Source: CAZXVU01 sp964644465 (GTDB lineage Bacteria; Chlamydiota; Chlamydiia; Chlamydiales; SM23-39). Taken from it: 12,459 bases of DNA. The position numbers and the translations under genes were made by a program. The notes beneath the pieces were generated by a model. The model made no database searches. It was not told the origin of the DNA and saw only the letters and a list, made by a program, of their open reading frames with translations. The stretch is from contig CAZXVU010000059.1 of the NCBI GenBank assembly GCA_964644465.1, positions 1 through 12,459 on the forward strand, in the 5' to 3' direction. Below are positions 6,566-12,459 of the stretch, piece by piece (within the stretch, counting starts at the first letter, position 1; each line of letters starts with the position of its first letter).

Positions 6566-7674
6566 TGGTTGAGCACCGCTTCCCCGACTTTGGATCCCAT
6601 TTCTTTGCCCATTTGATGGTCAAAGGGGTAGTGGATCCCCGCCCAAATTCTCGATAAGCCCGCTTCTTCGGCCAACCGCTTCCACTCTTCTTCGTTCTCA
6701 GGGAAATAAAAGCTCAATACGGCTGCGGCTGCCGGACTTACAGTAGAATGCGCGGAAGGGTAGCTGGGAAAATTGGGAGTAGGGATCACCGTTTTCAGCT
6801 CAGGGTCGAGCATAAAGGGGCGCGGCACTAAATAGGCGTATTTGGTGTCGTAAGCGGCGATCATTGCATCCATAATGGCAATAGACAACTTTGCGCGAGC
6901 TTCGAGGCGTACTGGAAGAGGAACGTTGTGGGCATCCATGTATTCTTCACCGATTGTTTTCCAATCGCTCAAGTCGGGAATCAACATTCCTGCCCAGAAT
7001 AGAATTTGTTTTTTTTGCTCTTCTGTAGCATGAGCCATGCTCTCTTTCATTTCTGAAAGCTGCTTTTGCCAAAATTCATCGTCTGGATAGGGCGGTTTTT
7101 CAGGCCTAAATTCATCGGGTTTCGTGAGAACCCAAGGGATCATGGTAGGAATTGTCAATCCAAATGGGTGCTTTCCATGCCAAGACCCTTTGTAAGGGTT
7201 TGTTTGTACTACATGGATCCCTGCTTGTTCCGTTTTAAAACGGGCATCGACTTGCTTTGCCACCAATGCGGCGAGATCTTTCGAGAATGGGTCTGTTGAA
7301 GGTTCAATTTTAGGAGGTCTTGAAAAAAACAAAGATACCACATGCATGCTGATGGGATCTAAGCTTCCCGAGTACGCTCCAGTTCTTGCATACGATGCAT
7401 CGGCAAATGCCTTTTGCGCTTGATAAAGATATGCATAAAATCGAGTGTAATTTTCCTTCAGAGGGTGCTTTTCATTGAGTTTCTTGGCGATATCGTCCCA
7501 TTTAGCAAGCTCTTTAATGGTTATCCGCTCCCTGCCGGGAGAACTTTGGATCGACTCTGTATCGCTTAGCTCTACAGAAAATCCCTTATTCCAAGTTCCA
7601 AAGTCCTTCTCTTTTTGCGTGGAGCATCCAACAAGAAGGAGGAGAAAAAAGCCAAAGATCCATCTGCAAATCAT
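6562..7674 (-). CDS. PAP2 / vanadium haloperoxidase-like lipoprotein
   Basis: The 370-aa product starts at an ATG preceded by GGGGAAATT at good SD spacing. Its N-terminus is a lipoprotein signal: Met-Ile-Cys-Arg, a hydrophobic run, then lipobox LVGC with C17 as the lipidated residue. The C-terminal part carries the three PAP2/vanadium chloroperoxidase motifs: K278-x6-R285P286, PSAH (306-309), and S341R342 followed by H348 and D352. These form the phosphate or vanadate pocket and the phosphohistidine pair, so the catalytic set is complete. Length and a large N-terminal helical region match the vanadium-dependent haloperoxidase-like branch rather than a multi-span membrane PAP2. Acid phosphatase activity in the periplasm is the likeliest role. 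An upstream GTG at 7755 would bury the lipobox and is rejected. The gene is coupled to the AEC transporter. Confidence 0.86.
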   Translation of the reverse strand: MICRWIFGFFLLLLVGCSTQKEKDFGTWNKGFSVELSDTESIQSSPGRERITIKELAKWDDIAKKLNEKHPLKENYTRFYAYLYQAQKAFADASYARTGAYSGSLDPISMHVVSLFFSRPPKIEPSTDPFSKDLAALVAKQVDARFKTEQAGIHVVQTNPYKGSWHGKHPFGLTIPTMIPWVLTKPDEFRPEKPPYPDDEFWQKQLSEMKESMAHATEEQKKQILFWAGMLIPDLSDWKTIGEEYMDAHNVPLPVRLEARAKLSIAIMDAMIAAYDTKYAYLVPRPFMLDPELKTVIPTPNFPSYPSAHSTVSPAAAAVLSFYFPENEEEWKRLAEEAGLSRIWAGIHYPFDHQMGKEMGSKVGEAVLNQ

Positions 7675-7696
7675 AATTTCCCCAGCATATGAATTT

Positions 7697-7708
7697 TTTT
7701 GATCAAAA
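7697..7708. promoter_or_regulatory. 12-bp palindrome in a divergent intergenic region
   Basis: TTTTGATCAAAA is a perfect palindrome in the 81-bp region between the divergent PAP2-like lipoprotein and tautomerase genes. A weak plus-strand promoter, TTGATC (7699-7704) and TATGAG (7723-7728) with 18-bp spacing, overlaps it. It could be an operator for a dimeric regulator, but AT-rich palindromes also arise by chance. Confidence 0.3.
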
Positions 7709-7755
7709 GCAACTATTCGATGTATGAGAAAAGAAATCACCCAAAGGAAATTCAC

Positions 7756-8142
7756 ATGCCGCTAATCCAGATCCATCTCATGAAAGGAAAGTCCGCTAAG
7801 TACATCAAAGCCGTTAGCGTAGGTGTCCATAAATCTCTGATGGACGCATGGAAAATACCAGCAAATGATCATTTCCAGACCATCACTGAGCATAAGAAAG
7901 CCCATTTTATATTCGATAAAACGATCTGGGGAGTGAAGCGCTCCGACAATGTGATATTGATTTATATCACTTCCATCATGCGCACGATTGAAATGAAAAA
8001 AAAGCTCTACAAACAACTCGTCAAAGTTCTTGGGAAGAATCCTAAAGTCAGGAAAGAAGACATCTTTGTCACCATCGTCCAAGTAGACCGGGAAAATTGG
8101 TCATTCGGCAATGGGATCGCTCAATTAGTCCAAAATCCCTGA
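7756..8142 (+). CDS. tautomerase family protein (Tautomerase_2 type)
   Basis: The 128-aa product begins MPLIQIHL, so removal of Met exposes Pro as the N-terminal catalytic base of the tautomerase superfamily. The rest fits the longer Tautomerase_2 branch (PF14552): KSAKYIKAVSVGVHKSL (12-28), FQTITEH (40-46), KKKLYKQLVKVL (81-92), and the conserved ENWSFGNG (113-120) near the C-terminus. The ATG has AAAGGAAA at 7743-7750 as ribosome site. An in-frame upstream ATG at 7699 would place the proline at internal position 21 and is rejected. The physiological substrate is unknown. It is a cytoplasmic protein, divergent from the lipoprotein gene and convergent with the next gene, whose stop lies 5 bp away across a hairpin. 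Confidence 0.9.
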   Translation: MPLIQIHLMKGKSAKYIKAVSVGVHKSLMDAWKIPANDHFQTITEHKKAHFIFDKTIWGVKRSDNVILIYITSIMRTIEMKKKLYKQLVKVLGKNPKVRKEDIFVTIVQVDRENWSFGNGIAQLVQNP

Positions 8143-8158
8143 GAGCTTTAAGCTCTCA
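8140..8158. terminator. palindrome spanning two convergent stop codons
   Basis: TGAGAGCTTTAAGCTCTCA is a perfect inverted repeat that includes the TGA of the tautomerase gene and the TAA of the opposing gene. It could act as a bidirectional hairpin at both mRNA 3' ends. No strong T tract follows on the plus strand; the minus strand has a short TTTT a few bases later. Confidence 0.45.
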
Positions 8159-8654
8159 CATAGCCGTCTGGACGAGCAGCTTTGAAATGATTCCACAACC
8201 CAGCGCTTTGATCTAATAAATCTGGCTTCTGAGGATTATAGATTTTTAAAATCCACCAGGAATGTGTGCCCGTATAATAACTGCTCATCCAAGCAGCGGG
8301 TATTCCAGAATAAGAATTCGCGAAAATCCTGCCTGCAATTGGAATTGCTTCGATAAGGCCTCTGACAAATTCACAGCACCCTTTCGCGGCATGATAAAGA
8401 TGTCCCTTGTCTCTTGTGACTAAAGCAGCAAACAAGTGCCCGACTGTATGGATCACAGCCAATGCAGAACGGATGATCCCCGCAGCAATCCCAACGATCA
8501 GCGTACGGGCTGCCCGATTGAGAAAAGGATCTTGGACTAACTCTTCTGGACCTATTTCATCCCCTTTGAAGTAAAAATCGCTATAAAGAACTTTGCCAGT
8601 CCAGCTTTGGGCATTGGTTTCAACAACCATCCCTCTCAATAAATTACTTGTCAT
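8148..8654 (-). CDS. hypothetical protein with amphipathic GHL/KG-type core
   Basis: I do not recognise this 168-aa protein. A hydrophobic or amphipathic region at about residues 48-79 is followed by a GHL segment, then HAAKGCCEFVRGLIEAIPIAGRIF (89-112), a regular small-residue and Arg/Gly pattern like that of compact helical membrane-associating proteins. The C-terminus has aromatic clusters (YYTGTHSWW, GLWNHF). There is no signal peptide. The start at 8654 has AGG 3 nt upstream and a GGGGG run further out. It diverges from the Inc-plus-protease gene across a 98-bp AT-rich region and may be a secreted or membrane-associated chlamydial protein; that is inference from context only. Confidence 0.65.
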   Translation of the reverse strand: MTSNLLRGMVVETNAQSWTGKVLYSDFYFKGDEIGPEELVQDPFLNRAARTLIVGIAAGIIRSALAVIHTVGHLFAALVTRDKGHLYHAAKGCCEFVRGLIEAIPIAGRIFANSYSGIPAAWMSSYYTGTHSWWILKIYNPQKPDLLDQSAGLWNHFKAARPDGYVRA

Positions 8655-8722
8655 AACCTAACCCCCATTTAATTTCGGCTAATATTACAGATAATTCTAT
8701 TTATTTATAATTCAAAAAAAGT

Positions 8723-8733
8723 TATAATATAAT
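8723..8733 (+). promoter_or_regulatory. overlapping -10 boxes before the protease-like gene
   Basis: Two overlapping TATAAT hexamers (8723-8728 and 8728-8733) lie in a very AT-rich stretch, with only weak -35 candidates (for example TTATAA at 8705-8710). Transcription from here would leave a leader of roughly 12-18 nt before the ATG at 8753, with no Shine-Dalgarno motif in it. Confidence 0.4.
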
Positions 8734-8752
8734 AAAAAAATTTACTAAGACT

Positions 8753-10213
8753 ATGAACGCAATTGATCCATTATATCCTGTAGAAAGAGCTCCCTTCGTC
8801 ACAAAGGATGGAGAGGCTGACCATCCCATTGATTTTCAACCATTTGTTCCGCAACCCTACCCAGAACAACACCTCTTGGGGAGAGTGAATTATCCCATTA
8901 ATCCGGCTCCAGAAGGAGCGCCCGAAGAACCCATTCAAGAGGAGATAGAAGGCGCTCCTCAAAGACCCCTCGTTATCCCGGCTAAGACGGATGCCCAACC
9001 CAGCGCACCCCCTGCTGAGCAAATTGAGAGATCGCCACGTAAAAAAGGCATATCAAGAACTCGAATCTATTTGCCTCCGGTCGAAAAACCTGCAAAATCA
9101 GAAATCGATATTCTGCTAGTTGTCCTCGGAGCCCTTTTAATGCTTGCAGCACTTTTAACAACGCCTATCGTTCCTCTATCGATCGCTCTCTTGACTCTAG
9201 GCTCTATTTCAATGATTGCAGGGATCGTGAATGAAAATAACGAAGTCAACGTTCCCCTACGCTATCAATGGAATGAAAATAACGGCTATTGCGGCGAATG
9301 CTGTACAATTGCAGCAGGATTAAAATTCGGCCAATATTTTTCTCAATATGATGCCCGGGCTATCGCAGATACACAAAGTCCAACGTCCAAACCCCAAGTA
9401 GACTGCCAGCTTCTCTTAGGCGAAAATGATGCTTACACAGCTTCAGAGATGCGACTCAACTCGATTGAATGGGATACCAGCACTCAGAAAAGTACTGACG
9501 ATTTTCTCGTTTGGGTCAAGGAAATGATCACACAAGGAAATCCGGTTTCAATTGGACTCTATACGAATGAATATCTTTTCTATGGAGACACTAAACCGAA
9601 TGCTGGCCAACCAGATTACGACCACATTGTTTCGGTGACGAAAATCGAATCGAAGTATTCCGATGGAAAATATCACGAAGACGATGTGATCTATTTTAGC
9701 GACAATGCCCTTTGGAATCCTCCTCCCGGACCTCCCCAATACATCTTCAGTGCGACTTTTGGCGAGATCCAAAAAAGTAGAAAACAGGCGAATGCGAAAG
9801 ATGGTCCCATTTATTCACTCTGTAACAACTCCTCTGTAGGCAACTTCGGGATCGCAATCACAGGGATTATGGACCTCCATAAAGAAACGTTTCCTGTGCG
9901 CGTCGATACGAATGTGAATTATGAAAGCCCGGAAATTGTCGATCAGTCGAACGATAGACCCGCTCCGATGGACCTCGATTTAACAGTGACAGTTTCAGGA
10001 TTAGAGCCTGGTGTAAAATATATTCTCTATAGATATGATAACGAACAGTCTGTTCCTACTTCAAACTTTAATGGTCAACCTGGAATAGAACCTTTTCCTT
10101 TTGAAATTGCCTCTGGCTCAACATTCGTTCATACCCAGACGATTAAATCCAATGAGAAGGCCATTTACCGCGCTGTTCTCGCACCCGTAAATACTGCGAC
10201 TACAGAAGAATAG
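8753..10213 (+). CDS. Inc-like membrane protein with C39/papain-like protease domain
   Basis: The 486-aa protein has four visible parts. Residues 1-116 are Pro/Glu-rich and probably disordered, ending in a basic stretch. Residues 117-159 form two hydrophobic segments joined by a short TTPIVP turn, the bilobed hairpin of chlamydial Inc proteins. Residues 168-360 resemble a C39-like/papain-fold cysteine peptidase: Q172, C180 in NGYCGE, H291 in YDHIVSV, and D317/N318 before W321 could form the oxyanion Gln and Cys-His-Asn/Asp set. Residues 378-480 look like a beta-sandwich (DLTVTVSGLEPG.KYILYRYD). The likely role is a type III secreted protein anchored in the inclusion membrane with a thiol protease-like domain on one face; catalysis is not proven. 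The start has no SD, and the 3' end overlaps the convergent gene by 49 bp. Confidence 0.72.
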   Translation: MNAIDPLYPVERAPFVTKDGEADHPIDFQPFVPQPYPEQHLLGRVNYPINPAPEGAPEEPIQEEIEGAPQRPLVIPAKTDAQPSAPPAEQIERSPRKKGISRTRIYLPPVEKPAKSEIDILLVVLGALLMLAALLTTPIVPLSIALLTLGSISMIAGIVNENNEVNVPLRYQWNENNGYCGECCTIAAGLKFGQYFSQYDARAIADTQSPTSKPQVDCQLLLGENDAYTASEMRLNSIEWDTSTQKSTDDFLVWVKEMITQGNPVSIGLYTNEYLFYGDTKPNAGQPDYDHIVSVTKIESKYSDGKYHEDDVIYFSDNALWNPPPGPPQYIFSATFGEIQKSRKQANAKDGPIYSLCNNSSVGNFGIAITGIMDLHKETFPVRVDTNVNYESPEIVDQSNDRPAPMDLDLTVTVSGLEPGVKYILYRYDNEQSVPTSNFNGQPGIEPFPFEIASGSTFVHTQTIKSNEKAIYRAVLAPVNTATTEE

Positions 10214-10536
10214 AGTCTTTGAATAGGAGACGAACTGAGATATGACGACATCTCCCATTCTGAAATCTGAGCATTCTTCCCCGCTTTTGAAAGAACTTTA
10301 ACGGTATCTTCCCTATATAATTGGCATTCCCGTTCGTAATTATTATTCGGATTCCAAATCCTCCCTTTTTCAGCTTCTCTGAAACGCTGTAATGCAAAAC
10401 GGACATGCTCTGGCGCATGATTCGTTGTTACGTAATCGGAAGTGCATTGAAAAAATACGGCCGCAGGATCTTTTGAAGTGTAGGAGTATTGATAAAACTC
10501 CCCTTTCAGCCAAGCTTCGCAACTAGAAATAGCCAT
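10165..10536 (-). CDS. hypothetical small protein with SD-sequestering leader
   Basis: I do not recognise this 123-aa protein. It is mixed and polar with scattered aromatic residues, a charged RFREAEKGRIWNPNNNYERE segment (51-70), cysteines at 6, 31 and 71, and a moderately hydrophobic patch near the C-terminus (YSSVVAVF). It has no signal peptide or clear membrane helix. The ATG at 10536 is preceded by GGGGAAAAT, a plausible ribosome site lying inside a strong hairpin, which supports this start and suggests translational control. The last 49 bp overlap the convergent protease-like gene. If that overlap is disfavoured the reading frame could be spurious, but the ribosome site and length argue for a real gene. 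Confidence 0.6.
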   Translation of the reverse strand: MAISSCEAWLKGEFYQYSYTSKDPAAVFFQCTSDYVTTNHAPEHVRFALQRFREAEKGRIWNPNNNYERECQLYREDTVKVLSKAGKNAQISEWEMSSYLSSSPIQRLYSSVVAVFTGARTAR

Positions 10537-10539
10537 GTT

Positions 10540-10571
10540 ATTTTCCCCTTAAAAACAAAAAAGGGGAAAAT
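10540..10571 (-). promoter_or_regulatory. hairpin enclosing a ribosome binding site
   Basis: ATTTTCCCCTT (10540-10550) and AAGGGGAAAAT (10561-10571) form a perfect 11-bp stem with a 10-nt A/C loop on the plus strand, which reads as a U-rich loop in the minus-strand RNA. In the minus-strand mRNA the 3' arm is the GGGGAAAA ribosome site, ending 3 nt before the ATG at 10536. The stem would hide the ribosome site, as in RNA thermometers or other translational switches. Confidence 0.5.
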
Positions 10572-10612
10572 TTTAGCAGAAAATCAAAATCTACACAGCT
10601 GTGAAAAAATGA

Positions 10613-10729
10613 CTAAGGTTTCATCTGCTTGTTTTGTTTCTTTTCTTGCTTCTTCAATTTCTTTTCTTTAGGCGTCAAAGCAGGTTTTTTCTTCTCTTCT
10701 TTCCGGTGTTTTACCACTTCTTTCGTCAT
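10613..10729 (-). CDS. 38-aa lysine-rich microprotein
   Basis: A 38-codon reading frame begins at an ATG at 10729 with a strong ribosome site, AGGGAG five nucleotides upstream, and stops at TAG (10615-10613). The product starts MTKEVVKHRKEEKKK and continues PALTPKEKKLKKQEKK, about 40% lysine, with no hydrophobic core. Such composition is expected to be disordered or helical and to bind nucleic acid or ribosomes. Chlamydiae use lysine-rich histone-like proteins (Hc1, Hc2) for chromatin compaction, but this one is much shorter and no homology can be claimed. The gene lies alone between a convergently placed minus-strand gene downstream and the divergent adenosine deaminase gene. The ribosome site is the main support. 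Confidence 0.6.
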   Translation of the reverse strand: MTKEVVKHRKEEKKKPALTPKEKKLKKQEKKQNKQMKP

Positions 10730-10753
10730 AACAACTCCCTGGTTACTGAGTTC

Positions 10754-10783
10754 TTGCAAAATAGTTCAATCCGAGACTAGCAT
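10754..10783 (+). promoter_or_regulatory. weak promoter of the adenosine deaminase gene
   Basis: TTGCAA (10754-10759) and TAGCAT (10778-10783) are spaced 18 bp apart, each matching four of six consensus positions. A start near 10790 would leave a leader of about 25 nt that contains the AAAGAAGG ribosome site at 10799-10806. Confidence 0.3.
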
Positions 10784-10815
10784 AACACAGTTCTTGTTAA
10801 AGAAGGTATTTTAGG

Positions 10816-11817
10816 ATGAAAATTTTTTCTCTCCGAATGGGAATTGGAATATTTTGTATGGTGATGTTCATGAACTCCTCTCACTCTGACGAATATTTTG
10901 ACTTGAAAAAACTGCCTAAAGCTGAACTTCATTTGCACCTAAGCGGCTCTTATCCTAAGAGTTATCTATTCTCTATCGCCACAGAAGAACAAAAACAAAA
11001 ATTGGAAAATGCGCTCACGCAAATACGCAAAAGCGTCGATTACCATGAGGTATTTCACGTCTTCCAATTAGTCAATCAAATCATTGACACTGAGGAGAAG
11101 GTACAGAAAGGCGTTGAAGCTCTCTGTCTGGCCCTGAAAGAAGATGGAGTCGTCTATGCAGAAATTCGATCGGGCTTAAAAAATTTAGGAGAAGGCCCAG
11201 AAGCTTATTTGCAGGCAATTCTTGAGGGCATGAATATCCAAAACTCTGATCATTTTCAAGCAAAATTGCTCTTGAGTCTTCAACGAAACTCCTCTCTTAA
11301 AACAGTTCGAGAAACGATTGATTTAGCCCTCAAATATCAGGATCGAGGGGTGATTGGAATCGACATCTCCGGAGATTCAACAATCGGGCAAATCGATCTC
11401 ATTCTCCCCGATCTTCTTCGGGCAAAAAATGGCGGATTGCCTTTTGTGATCCATATTGGAGAAAGCCCAGAGGAAAAAGATCAGATGCTATTGCTCACTA
11501 CGCTCAATCCCGTTCGCATTGGCCACGGAGTTCACCTCTCTTCAGAAGCTTCTAATTGGATTTTGTCGAATAGAATCCCTCTGGAAGTCTGTCTTTCGAG
11601 CAGCCTTCTCGTGCAGATGATCGAAAGGTATGACCAGCATCCAGGAGTTCAATTTTATAGAGGAGGCCATCCCATTGTATTTTGTACGGATGACCCCCTT
11701 CTTTTTTCTACATCTCTTTCTCAAGAGCTCATGTTAGCTTATAAAGAAGCTGGCCTCTTGAAAGAGGAAGTAGAACAGATTGCGAGAGATTCCCTGCTCT
11801 ATAAGATCGTCGATTGA
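10816..11817 (+). CDS. adenosine deaminase family enzyme with signal peptide
   Basis: The 333-aa product has the full metal-dependent adenosine/AMP deaminase motif set: HLHLSGS with zinc ligands H39 and H41, GIDISGD (181-187), HIGE with H213 and catalytic E216, RIGHGVH with H237, and TDDP with D292/D293. These enzymes hydrolyse adenosine (or a related 6-aminopurine) to inosine and ammonia. Residues 1-24 (basic start, hydrophobic MGIGIFCMVMF stretch, then SSHS) form a probable Sec signal peptide, which is unusual because most bacterial adenosine deaminases are cytoplasmic. The usual CPTSN after LEV is CLSSS here (259-263), so substrate preference may differ from classic Add. AAAGAAGG nine nucleotides before the ATG supports the start. 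The gene ends 2 bp from the stop of the convergent gene. Confidence 0.88.
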   Translation: MKIFSLRMGIGIFCMVMFMNSSHSDEYFDLKKLPKAELHLHLSGSYPKSYLFSIATEEQKQKLENALTQIRKSVDYHEVFHVFQLVNQIIDTEEKVQKGVEALCLALKEDGVVYAEIRSGLKNLGEGPEAYLQAILEGMNIQNSDHFQAKLLLSLQRNSSLKTVRETIDLALKYQDRGVIGIDISGDSTIGQIDLILPDLLRAKNGGLPFVIHIGESPEEKDQMLLLTTLNPVRIGHGVHLSSEASNWILSNRIPLEVCLSSSLLVQMIERYDQHPGVQFYRGGHPIVFCTDDPLLFSTSLSQELMLAYKEAGLLKEEVEQIARDSLLYKIVD

Positions 11818-11819
11818 AC

Positions 11820-12200
11820 TTATTGCAGTTTTCTCCTCGAGTTTTTTAATTCTACATTTAAGGTTCTCGCGACTGTTCCTACAACTTTTAACATGACTGA
11901 AGGTAGATCTCTGGCTTCCCCTTTTCCCTGATACGTGAAAAAATCTCTCCGATCTTTTCTTAAGACAACAACTCCTACAAAAATATCTGACAACCGAGAC
12001 TTTGCAAGTCCTCTCTCGATAGCAAGTTGATTCGATCGTTCCACTCTATCGCCTTTATAAACTGTTCTATCTTGCTGATTATCTCCTTGAAAAACTGGTT
12101 TTCTCCCTGATTTATAACAATGAGGATGTTTATCTCCTTTAAAAGCATTGCTAAAATGTTGTTCACGAGTATGGTGCCCAGGAAAGCTTGCTGCAGACAT
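11820..12200 (-). CDS. hypothetical small basic protein
   Basis: This 126-aa protein is not recognised. Its start is well supported: AAAAGGAG lies 6 nt before the ATG. The product is polar and basic (many Arg and Lys, with a GDRVERSNQLAIERGLAKSR segment at 50-69), has a short hydrophobic strand DIFVGVVVL (72-80), and ends in a basic tail (NSRRKLQ). It has no signal peptide or membrane helix. The N-terminal third contains several His and Gly residues (FPGHHTREQHF, KGDKHPHC). A nucleic-acid-binding or secreted role is possible but not shown. It is convergent with the adenosine deaminase gene and divergent from the exported-protein gene at the window end, with 161 bp between the two starts. Confidence 0.72.
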   Translation of the reverse strand: MSAASFPGHHTREQHFSNAFKGDKHPHCYKSGRKPVFQGDNQQDRTVYKGDRVERSNQLAIERGLAKSRLSDIFVGVVVLRKDRRDFFTYQGKGEARDLPSVMLKVVGTVARTLNVELKNSRRKLQ

Positions 12201-12361
12201 ATTTTTCTCCTTTTATCTTGAAAGTCAAACTGGCAAAGCAAGATCCCATTTTGTAAGAATTTTTTTCATCCTTTTTTTTTGCAAGCAGTTGGAAGTATTG
12301 ATTGGAGAGAAACCCCATGAAATGGTAAAAATTTCCCCTTTCATATCAGGAGTTCAAACCT
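12201..12361. other. divergent intergenic region, T-rich
   Basis: This 161-bp region between two divergent genes holds long T tracts (12260-12280) and the ribosome sites of both genes. No convincing promoter pair or operator was found in it. Confidence 0.5.
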
Positions 12362-12459
12362 ATGAAATTTCTAAATGGCCTGTTTACATTCTTGATGATT
12401 AGCGCCACTCCTTTCCTACTCGCGTCTACTGAAAGCCCCGTCTACCATATGGTCACTGT
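12362..12459 (+). CDS. 5' end of an exported protein (partial)
   Basis: An ATG at 12362 opens a frame with 32 complete codons and no stop before the window ends. AGGAG (12348-12352) lies 9 nt upstream as ribosome site. The first 21 residues start with Met-Lys and run through a hydrophobic core (GLFTFLMISATPFLLA) to a likely signal peptidase site before STESPVYH. The mature protein would begin STESPVYHMVTV and be periplasmic, outer membrane or secreted. Too little is present to name it. Confidence 0.6.
   Translation, partial: MKFLNGLFTFLMISATPFLLASTESPVYHMVT

Noticed and set aside
7684..7712. Possible minus-strand promoter TTGCTT/TATGCT for the lipoprotein gene
   Set aside because: Spacing is 17 bp, but the predicted start would fall inside the ribosome site, leaving no usable leader.
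10594..10603. CACAGCTGTG palindrome as terminator of the microprotein gene
   Set aside because: It has no loop, and the T run precedes rather than follows it on the minus strand.
10489..10814. Two short plus-strand frames before the adenosine deaminase gene
   Set aside because: They are Phe/Ser-rich shadows of the lysine-rich minus-strand microprotein and of the hairpin region.
12315..12325. CCAT-GAA-ATGG inverted repeat before the last gene
   Set aside because: A 4-bp stem is too short to separate from chance.
12148..12402. 84-aa plus-strand frame near the window end
   Set aside because: It overlaps two genes with good ribosome sites in other frames and has none itself.

Overview
The window looks like the chromosome of an environmental, amoeba-associated member of the phylum Chlamydiota (Parachlamydia, Waddlia or Simkania type rather than Chlamydiaceae). 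The evidence is gene content: a SET-domain protein closely resembling chlamydial NUE, two proteins with the paired hydrophobic segments typical of inclusion-membrane (Inc) proteins, a DUF2608-type HAD protein of the kind seen in intracellular bacteria, and several small unrecognised proteins. No rRNA, tRNA, CRISPR array, phage gene or intact transposase was seen. A run of exactly 100 N (5488-5587) shows that this is a scaffolded draft assembly.

Layout. 1-1481 (+): a Cys-rich Inc-like protein, then a McbG/Qnr-like pentapeptide repeat protein. 1468-5259 (-): a minus-strand series read as SET protein, GT10 fucosyltransferase with an export signal, a D-amino-acid-oxidase-like flavoprotein whose domain order appears circularly permuted, and, after a hairpin, a DUF2608/HAD protein. 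5287-5626: a gene-free stretch with 15-bp repeats in both orientations around the N gap. 5627-7674 (-): a PAP2/haloperoxidase-like lipoprotein translationally coupled to an AEC-family transporter. 7756-8142 (+): a tautomerase divergent from that pair. 8148-10536: three probable host-interaction or lineage-specific genes, the centre being a 486-aa protein that joins an Inc-like hairpin to a C39/papain-like cysteine protease domain. 10613-10729 (-): a 38-aa lysine-rich microprotein with a strong ribosome site. 10816-11817 (+): an adenosine deaminase with a signal peptide. 11820-12200 (-): a small basic protein. 12362-end (+): the first 32 codons of an exported protein.

These genes do not form one metabolic pathway. 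Many have features suited to acting outside the cytoplasm: signal peptides on the fucosyltransferase, adenosine deaminase and terminal partial gene, possibly on the flavoprotein; a lipobox on the PAP2 protein; and probable type III effectors (SET protein, Inc-like proteins). The most unusual points are the permuted flavoprotein, the Inc-plus-protease fusion, the exported purine deaminase, an SD-sequestering hairpin at 10540-10571 and the repeat/gap structure. Family assignments come from reading motifs; no database search was possible.
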